DNA of 32,293 nt from Flavobacteriaceae bacterium. GTDB lineage: Bacteria > Bacteroidota > Bacteroidia > Flavobacteriales > Flavobacteriaceae. The position numbers and the translations under genes were made by a program. The notes under the pieces were generated by a model that had not been told where the DNA came from, ran no database searches, and was given only the letters and a program-made list of their open reading frames with translations. The number at the start of each line of letters is the position of its first letter. Within the stretch, counting starts at the first letter, position 1. Positions 1 through 8,695 of the stretch are shown in pieces. The stretch spans positions 1 to 32,293 of the forward strand of contig JAHEHE010000028.1 in assembly GCA_024644725.1 (NCBI GenBank). The letters run 5' to 3'.

Positions 1-448
1 CCTTTTGTAGTTCAAAACTCTTGAGATTGGCCCGGGAAATGATATCCCCGAAGAGAACCTGAAAACCTTTTCCTGAGGTCTTCTTTTTGGGATGACTACT
101 GAGCGTAACCTTGAACATGGGGCGTTCAAACAAGATGCTGTTAATGTTTAATCTCCTGGAAAATGCCAGCTCATACCATTTCATGCCGCTAAGCTGCGCG
201 TAGCTCACAGTACCCCGTATTACTGTTGCTCCACTGTCAATGGAAACCGGAACGATGCCCACTTCCTCCAGGGTCACTCCTTTGAAGAAGCTGTGAACGT
301 CAAAATCCTTGTATCGAATGTCGTAGGCCCGATCGGGCTTGCGGTTGATGATTCTTTGGAACCTGTATTCGACCCACCATTCCATTCCTTGAGACAACAG
401 GAACAAGATCCCAACTGCGATCAGAATGCGTTTAGCTATTTTATTCAT
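1..448 (-). CDS. AsmA-like / DUF748-type envelope protein, N-terminal part only
   Basis: This gene starts at an ATG read leftwards from 448 and runs off the left edge of the window, so about 149 N-terminal residues are visible. It opens with a short basic stretch (MNKIAKR) and one hydrophobic segment (about residues 8-19), which would anchor it in the inner membrane with the rest in the periplasm. The following beta-rich sequence, with a segment reading YKDFDVHSFFKGVTLEEVGI, resembles the start of AsmA/DUF748-type proteins, which span or sit in the periplasm and take part in envelope lipid homeostasis. The family call is by resemblance only, because the diagnostic C-terminal repeats are outside the window. 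The next gene on the same strand ends 63 bases upstream of its start. Confidence 0.55.
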   Translation of the reverse strand, partial: MNKIAKRILIAVGILFLLSQGMEWWVEYRFQRIINRKPDRAYDIRYKDFDVHSFFKGVTLEEVGIVPVSIDSGATVIRGTVSYAQLSGMKWYELAFSRRLNINSILFERPMFKVTLSSHPKKKTSGKGFQVLFGDIISRANLKSFELQK

Positions 449-511
449 AGGTAAAGGTCAATTGCTACTACAAGGTACAGATTTTTCCCGTTCAGGCAAT
501 GCATCAGTCAC

Positions 512-1051
512 CTATTCTTGACAGTCAAATACTGAGTGTAAGACGTGTAGTCTTCCCGTTTCTTTGCTGATGACGACCTGGTAGATTCGGTTGTAAATGC
601 TTTCATCGATGGGCTCCAACTTCTCACCGATGAGCAATCCGGCCAGGACCGGGGTTGAATTGCTGTGTCCTACCACCAGGGCGTTTTCGCCTCTTTCGAT
701 CAACACTTTCGCAAACTCCTCGAGCTTTTTATGGTCATAGAGACGCGTTTCCATATTTCGGTTCTCAGCTACGGGCTTTGCTGTATGCCGCGTTCGGGTA
801 AAGTCGGAGCTGTAAATCGCATCCAGCTGAACCGCCGACAGGAAGACCTCCAGACCAGCCGCTCTTTGCTCTCCACAAGGAGTCAGTGGAGGATCCTTGG
901 GGTTATCTTCAGACAGTTCCTTCTCGGCATGACGTACCAGGTAAATCGTAATCATCGGATCTTCATTCTGGGCATAAGACGCAACCTGGTAACCAAAAAC
1001 AATCATGAAGAAAAGGGTCCAGCTCTTTAGAAGGGGGTTTTTTAAAATCAT
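512..1051 (-). CDS. Exported histidine phosphatase family protein (SixA/phosphoglycerate mutase-like)
   Basis: The 179-residue product starts with an apparent signal peptide (hydrophobic stretch ending ...GYQVASYAQ), so it should act in the periplasm. The mature part begins with the family signature LVRHAEK, whose His is the residue that becomes phosphorylated. It continues with a YSSDFTRTRHTA segment (second Arg/His region) and the late VVGHSNS motif holding the second catalytic His. Length and order fit the short SixA-like branch of the histidine phosphatase superfamily. The open frame extends upstream to 1180, but I chose the ATG at 1051 because it places the signal peptide at the N terminus and leaves a leader between it and the divergent gene at 1183. 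The substrate cannot be told from sequence. Confidence 0.85.
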   Translation of the reverse strand: MILKNPLLKSWTLFFMIVFGYQVASYAQNEDPMITIYLVRHAEKELSEDNPKDPPLTPCGEQRAAGLEVFLSAVQLDAIYSSDFTRTRHTAKPVAENRNMETRLYDHKKLEEFAKVLIERGENALVVGHSNSTPVLAGLLIGEKLEPIDESIYNRIYQVVISKETGRLHVLHSVFDCQE

Positions 1052-1182
1052 AATTTTTGTAAATTTTAAATAGACAGTGGGTGAATTTTGAACAGAAAGA
1101 TAATGAAAAACAGGAAGGGAAAACGCAAAGAAACTAGACCTGAATGTTGTACATTTAAAGTACGAAGTCAAATTGATCAACC

Positions 1183-2040
1183 ATGCGACCTGTAATTCTC
1201 TTCTCTCTTATAAGTTTAATGCATGTTTCCTTGTACAGTCAGGCTCTGGTGAGTCAGGCCCCGGAGAGTCTGATCGCACCCAATGAGAGGTTTGACAAAG
1301 ACCATGATCTTCTACTGCTGTTTTATGATTGTAAAACTGACGTGGACGATCTGCATTCGGCTGCCGCATTCACCACCCTGAGTTCAAATAGAGAGTACGC
1401 ATCTTTGTCTTATCACGCGGTTGCGGGGACCTATGGAATCCAGGAAGGCCTTTACGTGCCTCCCGAAACTCTTTTTGAGCTCGCTTTTGGGGATAACTGG
1501 TCGGATGCCCATGCTGACTTCTCAAACGCCTCGGATGAGGTCAGCCTGATCGCCAAAAGAACCCTGGAACAGGGAGGCAATGTCTGGATTGCTGAAGCCG
1601 GGCAGTCCGATTTCACAGCAGAGGTAGTCAAAAAAATTCAGGTATTGCTTCCTGATTTGAATACAAGGGAGCGAATTCACGTCGTACAGCACAGTGATTG
1701 GAACGAAGAAGTTACATCCCCCGAAAGCCTGGCGTTTGTAAAACAAAACACAGCCTATTACAAGATCCCGGATGGAAATGTCGTCGGAAACGGCACTCCA
1801 GGGTTCCGGTCGCCCAATTATACGAAATGGGAAAAGCGCATCAAGGATCCTCACCTGAAACAGATCTGGGAGCTCGCTGTTGAACTTGGAAACGAGTACA
1901 ACGGCAAAGAAGGCCGATATGACAACGAAGCTGTATCCGCAGGTGGTCTGGACTTCTCGGATACGTCAGAGGTTTGCTGGATACTTGGCCTTGAGAAGAT
2001 CAAAGACACCAAAAAATTCTTCAAACGTTTTGGAAAATAA
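1183..2040 (+). CDS. Exported nucleoside-hydrolase-like protein
   Basis: The 285-residue product has an N-terminal signal peptide (about residues 1-20, ending SLYSQ). Soon after comes a hydrophobic strand followed by DCKTDVDDLHS (residues 49-59). This resembles the Asp-rich calcium-binding motif at the N terminus of inosine/uridine nucleoside hydrolases (DxDxxxDD) and of the related DUF1593 group. A C-terminal GGLDFSDTSEVCWIL segment (about 254-268) could supply the late Asp ligand. The fold call is therefore nucleoside-hydrolase-like. The spacing of the Asp residues is not the textbook one, so substrate and activity are uncertain. It is transcribed away from the phosphatase gene and converges with the desaturase-like gene, whose stop lies 21 bases beyond its own. 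Confidence 0.6.
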   Translation: MRPVILFSLISLMHVSLYSQALVSQAPESLIAPNERFDKDHDLLLLFYDCKTDVDDLHSAAAFTTLSSNREYASLSYHAVAGTYGIQEGLYVPPETLFELAFGDNWSDAHADFSNASDEVSLIAKRTLEQGGNVWIAEAGQSDFTAEVVKKIQVLLPDLNTRERIHVVQHSDWNEEVTSPESLAFVKQNTAYYKIPDGNVVGNGTPGFRSPNYTKWEKRIKDPHLKQIWELAVELGNEYNGKEGRYDNEAVSAGGLDFSDTSEVCWILGLEKIKDTKKFFKRFGK

Positions 2041-2061
2041 TCAGAAAGCTACCCTACGTAA

Positions 2062-2817
2062 TTAACCCTCATATTCTGTTTTCATCAAGCGGTCCCAAAA
2101 GGTGAAATAGAGCCCGAAGTTCTTGTTGGCCCTCCGGTGGTGGATGTCGTGGTGCGTGGCTCCGATCACATATTTTCTGAACTTGTCGAAACTGGGTTTG
2201 CCCGGATACACCTCCACCCCAGCATGATTGATAATGGCCGAGACCGTCATGATCAAAAGCACAATGAGGATCGCTATCGGATGCATCGGGACAAGCACCA
2301 AAAGAATGGGCACAATGATCGCTTGCAAAAAGGATTCCACCGGATGAAACGAGAATGAGGTCCAAACGGTGGTGTTGACACTCTGATGATGCGCATTGTG
2401 CACCTTGATCAACCATCTTGAGTGGTGCATCCACTTGTGCAACCAGTAGTAATACGTGTCGTGCAACAAAAGAAAGATCGCTATGCTGATGGGCACGTAC
2501 CACAGGGGGTATTGAAAGGGATCGGAATAAATTTGGGTATAGTTTTTTTGCCAAAGCCAGATCAAACCTATGGTCACTGCCCCAAAAACGAAAGTGCTGT
2601 AAATGGAAAGCTTCAGCTCCCTTTTAATCTGATCCCGTGTAGGCATCTTTCGCGTCAAAACCTTATTGCCGTACTTTTCTTTGAAAAGAATCAGAAACAC
2701 TCCATAATACAGCCCCGACATGAAGAAATAACGGATCAGGAGAATCGCCAGTATGCCTCCGTAGAGAATCAGCAAAGTCCCGAAATCGGTTAGATCAATG
2801 TTATAAATGTCTTCCAT
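2062..2817 (-). CDS. Sterol desaturase / fatty acid hydroxylase superfamily membrane protein
   Basis: This 251-residue integral membrane protein has hydrophobic segments at about 13-45, 70-88, 108-118 and 165-198. It carries the di-iron histidine clusters of the fatty acid hydroxylase superfamily: HDTYYYWLHKWMHH (119-132), HNAHH (140-144), an isolated FHPVE His (158) and HHDIHH (222-227). These enzymes use a non-heme di-iron centre at the cytoplasmic face of the membrane to hydroxylate or desaturate lipids, sterols or carotenoids. The exact substrate is not readable from the sequence, and carotenoid or sphingolipid modification are as likely as sterol chemistry in this phylum. The family assignment is firm because all histidine boxes are intact and in order. 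It is a single gene with 102 bases before the next minus-strand gene. Confidence 0.9.
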   Translation of the reverse strand: MEDIYNIDLTDFGTLLILYGGILAILLIRYFFMSGLYYGVFLILFKEKYGNKVLTRKMPTRDQIKRELKLSIYSTFVFGAVTIGLIWLWQKNYTQIYSDPFQYPLWYVPISIAIFLLLHDTYYYWLHKWMHHSRWLIKVHNAHHQSVNTTVWTSFSFHPVESFLQAIIVPILLVLVPMHPIAILIVLLIMTVSAIINHAGVEVYPGKPSFDKFRKYVIGATHHDIHHRRANKNFGLYFTFWDRLMKTEYEG

Positions 2818-2919
2818 GTCGTGGCAGACAAAAATAACACAATTCTCCTGTGTATCCTCGTCTTCCTCTGAGAAGATAGATCAGAAATCTAATTGATGAA
2901 TCAGATGGGTCGAATCTGT

Positions 2920-3693
2920 TTATTCGGTAATCGACATCACTCTTTCGTAAATGATGCGACGCTCGAAACCATTGGGTGTAAGCTCATCCATTTTCGTCTT
3001 GTCGATCACATCGTTCCATCCGGCTGCATTCATGGAGTTGGACGCAGTTTCTGTGAACCGAAGATAATCAAGCGCATCGTTGAGCGATTTGAATCCATCC
3101 ACGGTAAAAACCGAGAATCTGGCTTTGTGACCCGCAGGATAGATCGCGGATGACATGCCCCAATAGGTCATATTGTTTAAAATGTTGTCTATGCTTGCCT
3201 GGTGCAGGGGTTTCCAGAGTTCCCTGTTTTCCTGGATGAAGGCCGCCAGGTCGGTGGGCTTGGCATAGTTGACTAGTGCATAGGTATAATCCCCTGGAAT
3301 TTGATCTTCCGATTGGACATAGTAGTCATAAGTGGTCGTTGTAAAAGAATTGGTCTCAATGTCTTCGGGCTTGACATCTCCAATGGCATCCATGTTGTCA
3401 TTCCATACTTTTGAAGGATCCATCTGGTCAATATTTTCATACGTGTTGACAAAGACATAATTCGGAATTGACTCGTCATTGCCGATTGCTCCAACAACTC
3501 TCCAAAGCGACCAGGACATCATCTGACCTTTTTTGATCGCTGATTGAGCAACTTTTGACCAATGCTTGGTTTCTCTTTCCAAAAATTTTGCCTCGTGATC
3601 CGCAGGCACATGGCGGTATTGCAAGTAACTTATCTGTCCGTAAATCGACCCCGTTAAGAGAATTGCAATGATTATAAGACCTAGATTTTTCAT
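2920..3693 (-). CDS. Exported protein of unknown function, probably two alpha/beta-barrel lobes
   Basis: The 257-residue product begins with a clear signal peptide (MKNLGLIIIAILLTGSIYGQ) and has no further membrane segment. I do not recognise a named family. The mature part alternates strands and helices in two similar-looking lobes, one around residues 22-135 and one around 140-245. Each lobe has an aromatic strand such as YALVNYAKP followed by an amphipathic helix, which suggests a duplicated dimeric alpha/beta-barrel (ferredoxin-like) fold. That structural reading is inference. The open frame continues upstream to 3825, but the ATG at 3693 puts the signal peptide at the N terminus. The gene at 21572-22273 encodes a protein of similar design. 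Confidence 0.75.
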   Translation of the reverse strand: MKNLGLIIIAILLTGSIYGQISYLQYRHVPADHEAKFLERETKHWSKVAQSAIKKGQMMSWSLWRVVGAIGNDESIPNYVFVNTYENIDQMDPSKVWNDNMDAIGDVKPEDIETNSFTTTTYDYYVQSEDQIPGDYTYALVNYAKPTDLAAFIQENRELWKPLHQASIDNILNNMTYWGMSSAIYPAGHKARFSVFTVDGFKSLNDALDYLRFTETASNSMNAAGWNDVIDKTKMDELTPNGFERRIIYERVMSITE

Positions 3694-3842
3694 AATTAAG
3701 GGATGATAGTTAATAATAAATTCTCTTAAAGTTACTGATTTTTTTGAATTTCTGAAAGTCCAGGACAGGATGCTAACAGGTAATGACGAGTTGATTATCC
3801 CTAAATATGCAAGGATCAGGCCCATTATCGTTTATCAGACTC

Positions 3843-4817
3843 CTAATCGTTGACAGGATAATATGCCTCTTTGATTTGACGCCAGGTGACCAGTTCCACT
3901 TTCTCAGCTTTCAAAAGGTTCCTGCAGGCCTCACTGGTAAAAAAGTCAAAATCCTTTTGCCTCCACTCGTTTCCCCAGTCGGGGTGATCTATGTTCATCC
4001 CCTTCATTTCCTCGTTATCGTATGCCGTGTGGATTAAAAGCGTTGAAACCCCGGGTTTCAGATTTCTTATTGCATCGGAGTAATACGCCCCCACCCCTTT
4101 TGCGTATTCATCGGGCATTATCGTAAGGGCATCCGCCAAAACGGCTTTTACCTCATACTTCTGAAGTAGATCAGCAGGAAAATCCGCGGTGACCAAAACA
4201 GGCAATCGATAATTCTGGCCCATTTTAAGGTACAGCTCCATCAACTCAGGGGTTTGAAAAAGGCAGCCCATGTGGCTGTCGAGATGTGTCGGCACGAGAC
4301 CCATGGCATAGGCCCTGTCGATTTGTGCGCGCAATTCAGCCTCAGCCTCCACGATGTCAATCGAGGTGGAGCAATCCGCGAGAAAATAGCCGTGATCCCC
4401 GAGCAAACTGGAAACCTCATCAGTCGAACTCACCGGCCCCCATCGATAGTTCTTCCATTCGGAGGTGAGCACCAGGTGCAAACCGAAATCATGGGTATCG
4501 GGATGGGCTTTGGCATATTCGGCCACCTCCAGAACCCAGGGCGTCGGCATCATGACGCTGGCCGAATTGACCGAACCATGCTCAATAGCCTCAAAGGATG
4601 CTATGTTCTCAGAGTGAGATACCCCAAGGTCATCGGCATGAATGATCAGCAGGCGGGCATCAGCATCATATCCCAATCGGGTAGCCAGGTTTTCCTGGGC
4701 CAGCAAGGTCCCGTTTGAAAAAAGTATTGCAAGCAGCGCTGCAAATAAAACAAAATCATTCTGATGCTTTGAGGTCAAAAAGAGCCGTTCCATAAAATTG
4801 GTTTTCGATTTAGACAA
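3843..4817 (-). CDS. Exported ChbG/YdjC-family carbohydrate deacetylase
   Basis: The 324-residue product has a hydrophobic stretch at about 22-40 ending LLAQ, which looks like a signal peptide with a long basic N-region; an alternative start at Met9 would shorten that region. The mature domain shows the YdjC/ChbG signatures: LLIIHADDLGVSHSEN (57-72) with metal-binding Asp, FGLHLVLTSEW (His114), and THLDSHMG (177-184). This NodB-unlike TIM-barrel family removes N- or O-acetyl groups from sugars such as chitin oligosaccharides and uses a divalent metal. Export is unusual for Escherichia coli ChbG but common for Bacteroidota homologues, where it would act on imported glycan fragments. It is likely transcribed alone, ending 149 bases ahead of the next minus-strand start at 3693. 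Confidence 0.85.
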   Translation of the reverse strand: MSKSKTNFMERLFLTSKHQNDFVLFAALLAILFSNGTLLAQENLATRLGYDADARLLIIHADDLGVSHSENIASFEAIEHGSVNSASVMMPTPWVLEVAEYAKAHPDTHDFGLHLVLTSEWKNYRWGPVSSTDEVSSLLGDHGYFLADCSTSIDIVEAEAELRAQIDRAYAMGLVPTHLDSHMGCLFQTPELMELYLKMGQNYRLPVLVTADFPADLLQKYEVKAVLADALTIMPDEYAKGVGAYYSDAIRNLKPGVSTLLIHTAYDNEEMKGMNIDHPDWGNEWRQKDFDFFTSEACRNLLKAEKVELVTWRQIKEAYYPVND

Positions 4818-4948
4818 TGATTGTGAAATGAAAACCTAAAGTTAATGAAAAACCTCTGGTAGGGCACATCAACGAAAAAAACTAACCATCATAACTTAAC
4901 ATGGACTTTATCCCCCTCTAGCCCAATTATCTTCTTATTCGGTTTTTT

Positions 4949-6373
4949 TTATCTCTCCTCCAGGATTTTTCGATTCTTTATCGAGTATTCCCAGTGGGCA
5001 CCCATGTTCTTCCTCAGGTTTTCAGGAAGGTTCTCAATCGGAACGACAAGATCCGAGTCTACGGGCCAGTTTTCCAACAGTTCGGGATGATACCCTTCGG
5101 GATAGTACAGTTTAGGATCGATCTGCTTCTCCCTGACAAACGGCTCCTGGATCTCCTCCCGGCTGGTTGTTGGAAGAGGCACCACAAGCTGCCCATTGTC
5201 AAAATTGAACTGTGGAGCTCTCGTATTCGGATAGTCAGGCAAAATTCCTTCACGGACCCAAATAGACTCCTTGGTGATGTTCACCACTATACCATCCGGA
5301 GCCCCGAATCGGTAGGGACCCTTCCAATGCTCCCTGACTTCGGCTACCACCTCTTCATTGAGAAAGGGATCGAAGTCCTGGTGCGTGGTCATTAACATCC
5401 GCGGTTGAATCTTGTTCGCGACATATCCCACGCCATAGGCCGGCGAATGGTGGGTGTCGATCGTGTATCTGGCCAAAAATGGTGGCACTCCCTGAACCCC
5501 AGAGTTTATCTCAACCACTTCTTGCTGCAGTTCGGTGATGTACAGGTCAACCCCTTTTGCAAATTCAACATCGAGCTCATTGGGCCTGCCATCTCCTGTC
5601 CAGACCACAGACATCCCATTCCAATCCAAACGGTACGCCGAGGCACCGTCCTTGGCATGAGATCGCTGCCAATGTGTGATCTTGACTCCGTTTTTCTCAT
5701 ACACCACTCCTCCATTGTCTCTGAAGTCAAATTCATTTACCTGGATGTCCCAGCCTTTGCCACTTGGAAAAACACTGAAAGCATCCTGGTGCCATCCGGT
5801 CATCATTTTCATGCCTTCCACCATTGTAGCCGTACCGTATTCCGGAGTTCTTCCAGACGGGCCGTGAACTGTCAGAGGCTGATGCCAGCCTCCGTTCCAT
5901 GTCCTGAACATCCATAAATAAGGCAAAGCGCCGAAATGATCCACGTGCAAGTGAGTGATGAACACGTGGTTGATTTGATTCAAAGCGACTCGGGCTGCAG
6001 TGTAGTTGGCAACCGAGCCTTCCCCAAGGTCAAAGACAAAGCTGTCTCCGTTCCCCAATTCTACAAAAATGGAAGTATTCATCTGCCCGGGTCGGATCAA
6101 TGGAGCCGTACCCATAAAAGTCACCCTGATTTCCTCGGGCTGAACTTCTTCTGTTCCTGGAAACCAGTTGGCAGCACTTTTCATCCAGGGCATGGGTCTG
6201 ACACCGTCGAAAAGCAATCCTTCTTTCCATCGTCCATTTGGAACTCCACCCGTCAGGGTTTTTACCATGTCTTCTTGTGATGAAGGCTCTTGTTCTTCTT
6301 GCGCCTGGTTGGAAAAAGGAATAAAAATTGAAAAAGCCAGGAAATATAAAAAGAGCTTTGAAATTCGTTTCAT
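4949..6373 (-). CDS. Exported metallo-beta-lactamase-fold hydrolase
   Basis: The 474-residue product has a signal peptide (residues 1-24, ending SNQAQ). It then carries an MBL-fold domain with the zinc-binding THLHVDHFG motif (His141, His143, Asp145, His146), a later WTGDGRP segment (Asp261) and MTTHQDF near 328-334 as the terminal His. The RVTFMGTA...SIFVELGNGDSFVFDLGEGS opening resembles the arylsulfatase/RNase Z-like branch of the superfamily. A C-terminal region of about 120 residues rich in Pro and acidic residues follows the catalytic domain. The substrate is unknown. It diverges from an AraC-type regulator gene across a 90-base gap, a common layout when the regulator controls its neighbour. 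That link is inferred from position only. Confidence 0.85.
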   Translation of the reverse strand: MKRISKLFLYFLAFSIFIPFSNQAQEEQEPSSQEDMVKTLTGGVPNGRWKEGLLFDGVRPMPWMKSAANWFPGTEEVQPEEIRVTFMGTAPLIRPGQMNTSIFVELGNGDSFVFDLGEGSVANYTAARVALNQINHVFITHLHVDHFGALPYLWMFRTWNGGWHQPLTVHGPSGRTPEYGTATMVEGMKMMTGWHQDAFSVFPSGKGWDIQVNEFDFRDNGGVVYEKNGVKITHWQRSHAKDGASAYRLDWNGMSVVWTGDGRPNELDVEFAKGVDLYITELQQEVVEINSGVQGVPPFLARYTIDTHHSPAYGVGYVANKIQPRMLMTTHQDFDPFLNEEVVAEVREHWKGPYRFGAPDGIVVNITKESIWVREGILPDYPNTRAPQFNFDNGQLVVPLPTTSREEIQEPFVREKQIDPKLYYPEGYHPELLENWPVDSDLVVPIENLPENLRKNMGAHWEYSIKNRKILEER

Positions 6374-6463
6374 ACGAGTTGATTTAATAATTGTTTTGAT
6401 AGATTTCTCAAAATTATCCTATTTTTAGGAGCCTTAATATCAAAAACCCGCAAATCCAAATCC

Positions 6464-7387
6464 GTGTTTTCCAGGAATCATTTTAGCGACCTTGATGAAA
6501 TGCTGCAGTCCCTTGTAGGTTGGGACCTGGATTTTCTTCCTCTCGAAAGAGGAAAATTTCCCTCCCGGATCGGACAGTATTTATTCAACGACACCTTTAT
6601 CGGTGAAGCCAACTTTTTTAAAAAAGTAGAACAGCGAGGAGCTACACCTCCTGGGTACAGAACCTTTGTTGTTCCTAAAAACGACCGGGTAAACTATCAT
6701 TGGAGAGGGCGTGAAATAGATGGTCAAACCCTCTCATTGTTCCCTCCCAATGGAGAGCTCTTCAGTGTCTCAAATGGCTCTTTTCAAGTATTTACCATTT
6801 CTTTCTCATTCCGGATTCTTGAAGAAGCTTTGGAAAAAGTGAAGTCTAACAAAATTAAAGCTTCCATACAAGGGGAACAGATTTGGAAAGTATCTCACCA
6901 GAAGCTCCATCGGATAAGAGATCTGATTCGCAGACTGATATCAAAAAGCTCGGAACCTGGCCTGTTTAATAGTCAGGAAATTGAATATGAGCTCGTCTCA
7001 GAGATCCTGAATTCCATAGATCATAGCAGGTCTTCAGCATTGGAAAGTTGGAAAAGAAGAGATACAGCCCTCCTCAAATGCGTCGAACTCATCCGATCTG
7101 TTAACCATAATCACAATTTGACCCTTTCTGATCTATGCAGGGAATCAAAGGTCAGTGAAAGAACAAACCAATATGCCTTTAAGGACAGATACGGCCTGAC
7201 TCCAAAAGAGTACATCAAGAATTATAATCTTAGGATGGTCAGAAATAAGCTTAAAATGAGCCGGAAAGGAGCAAGGATTCAAGATGTTGCCTCGGAATTC
7301 GGCTTTTGGCACATGGGCCAATTTGCTTCTGATTACAAACATCACTTTGGAGAATTGCCCTCTGAATCCTTGATTCGCTCAAAATAA
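6464..7387 (+). CDS. AraC-family transcriptional regulator
   Basis: The 307-residue product ends in an AraC/XylS-type DNA-binding domain (about 205-305). The first helix-turn-helix lies around LTLSDLCRESKVSERTNQYAFKDRYGLTPKEYIKNY and the second around IQDVASEFGFWHMGQFASDYKHHFGELPSESL, the latter matching the family's most conserved stretch. The N-terminal 190 residues form a beta-rich effector or oligomerisation domain that I cannot assign to a ligand. The start is a GTG at 6464: upstream in the same frame there is no ATG, GTG or TTG before a stop, and the next internal ATG (6500) would cut only 12 residues. The gene diverges from the exported MBL-fold hydrolase. Confidence 0.9.
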   Translation: MFSRNHFSDLDEMLQSLVGWDLDFLPLERGKFPSRIGQYLFNDTFIGEANFFKKVEQRGATPPGYRTFVVPKNDRVNYHWRGREIDGQTLSLFPPNGELFSVSNGSFQVFTISFSFRILEEALEKVKSNKIKASIQGEQIWKVSHQKLHRIRDLIRRLISKSSEPGLFNSQEIEYELVSEILNSIDHSRSSALESWKRRDTALLKCVELIRSVNHNHNLTLSDLCRESKVSERTNQYAFKDRYGLTPKEYIKNYNLRMVRNKLKMSRKGARIQDVASEFGFWHMGQFASDYKHHFGELPSESLIRSK

Positions 7388-7408
7388 CCTTAAACTCTGC
7401 AACGAAAT

Positions 7409-7534
7409 ATGGAACTTGCCAGAAGCTCTTTGATTTTAACACATTTCGCTCTTGTTTTGATCCTGAGTGTTGGAGGGATTAAAGCGACTTATTCGGAAAA
7501 AGCCATCGATCCCGGGAAGAACATGTCTTCGTAA
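7409..7534 (+). CDS. Possible small exported peptide or gene remnant, 41 residues
   Basis: A short open frame starts 22 bases after the AraC gene stop and ends at a TAA inside the 3' end of the convergent gene (46-base overlap). Its translation opens MELARSSLILTHFALVLIL and continues SVGGIKATYSEKAID, which has the shape of a signal peptide followed by only about 15 residues. It could be a genuine small peptide, the leftover N terminus of a deleted exported protein, or chance. No start-site evidence decides between these. Confidence 0.2.
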   Translation: MELARSSLILTHFALVLILSVGGIKATYSEKAIDPGKNMSS

Positions 7535-8625
7535 TTGATCTGTTTTTTGATGAAACCCTGCTCAAAGCAGTAACGGCAAATGGTCTCCAAAGTCTTTCGA
7601 TTTGCATCCATCCCATAGGGCCAGAAATTCGCACCCATAGCCCGCTTGGTATCCTCATGCTCCTGTCCGTACCAGGGGAGTGTGTCATAGGCCCAACCTA
7701 ACTTACTCATGTAGTTGTAGTTCATCGTTTTGGACTCACTGTAGGCCTTAAAGAGGGATTGGGCCAACCCAGGCTCCTTGTCCAATAAGGATTTTCGAAC
7801 CGCTACCGAATGCATGATTGGAAAAATACCCGTCTTTGCGTAGTAATCCTGCTCCACTTTACGAGAGTCCGAAAAAAGTCGCCCAACCTTCGGGTCTCCT
7901 TTCACAAAAGCCTTGGGTTGTACCGCGTGAAACAACGCATCGACTTCTCCGTTCACCAGCAAATCGGACTCATCCATACCTGGGGTTCCATAGCTCATTT
8001 TGAGGCCTTCTGGAAGAACCTGTTCCTGTTTGGAAGCCTTGCCGCTCACATCGGCCGAGGAGTCCTTTCGGGCGAGCACCCATTCTACATCCATAGGGCT
8101 GATCCCATACTCATCCTGCATCATCCCTCGTATCCAGGTGAGTGAAGACGAGGAGTAGCCTGTAGTGCCAATTTTCTTCCCTTTCAAATCCAGAGGTGAT
8201 TTGATTGGTCCGCCTGTTCGGATAAAAATGCTCTTGTGACGAAACATCCGCAATGGAAAGACAGGAAGCAGGTAATAATCCCTGAAATCCTGGTTCGCAT
8301 AAGCAATAATAAAAGGTACGATTCCGATCTCGGAAACGTCATAGGTCTGCGGTCCGTCAAAGGCAATCGTGTTCATTATACTAATTCCGCTTTTCTCGAT
8401 CTCAAAAGTGCAACCTTCAATCGCCACCTTACCCTCAAAAAGTGCTGAGACCCTCTGGTAATCATAACCGGCCATTTTAAGGTGCAATCGGTCTGATGTG
8501 GAGGACTGTATCCTCTGCGATTGGCTAAAAATCTCGAATGAGCTCAATGAACTCAGCAAACCCGCTCCGAGCGCTGATTTTTTGATAAAGCTTCTTCTTC
8601 CTGAAAAATTTTTGTTGAATTTCAT
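7489..8625 (-). CDS. Tat-exported periplasmic solute-binding-like protein (NMT1/4,5-dihydroxyphthalate decarboxylase-like)
   Basis: The 378-residue product starts with a twin-arginine signal (GRRSFIKK at 9-16, then a mild hydrophobic stretch to about 35). The mature part reads as a type II periplasmic binding protein: a LKMAGYDYQRVSALFEGKVAIEG opening, a middle TGGPIKSPLDLKGKKIGTTGYSSSSLTWIRGMM segment, and LLVNGEVDALFHAVQPKAF. These are typical of the NMT1/THI5-like group that database annotators often label 4,5-dihydroxyphthalate decarboxylase. The label should not be taken literally. No ABC permease or ATPase gene is adjacent, so either the transporter is elsewhere or the protein has a non-transport role. 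Tat export suggests it folds, perhaps with a cofactor, before export. Confidence 0.8.
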   Translation of the reverse strand: MKFNKNFSGRRSFIKKSALGAGLLSSLSSFEIFSQSQRIQSSTSDRLHLKMAGYDYQRVSALFEGKVAIEGCTFEIEKSGISIMNTIAFDGPQTYDVSEIGIVPFIIAYANQDFRDYYLLPVFPLRMFRHKSIFIRTGGPIKSPLDLKGKKIGTTGYSSSSLTWIRGMMQDEYGISPMDVEWVLARKDSSADVSGKASKQEQVLPEGLKMSYGTPGMDESDLLVNGEVDALFHAVQPKAFVKGDPKVGRLFSDSRKVEQDYYAKTGIFPIMHSVAVRKSLLDKEPGLAQSLFKAYSESKTMNYNYMSKLGWAYDTLPWYGQEHEDTKRAMGANFWPYGMDANRKTLETICRYCFEQGFIKKQINYEDMFFPGSMAFSE

Positions 8626-8695
8626 TTTTTTACTGAGTAATCGTTCTTATTCAATTTGAGAGTGCTGAAATAGAGGCTTTTTAACATTAAGATCC

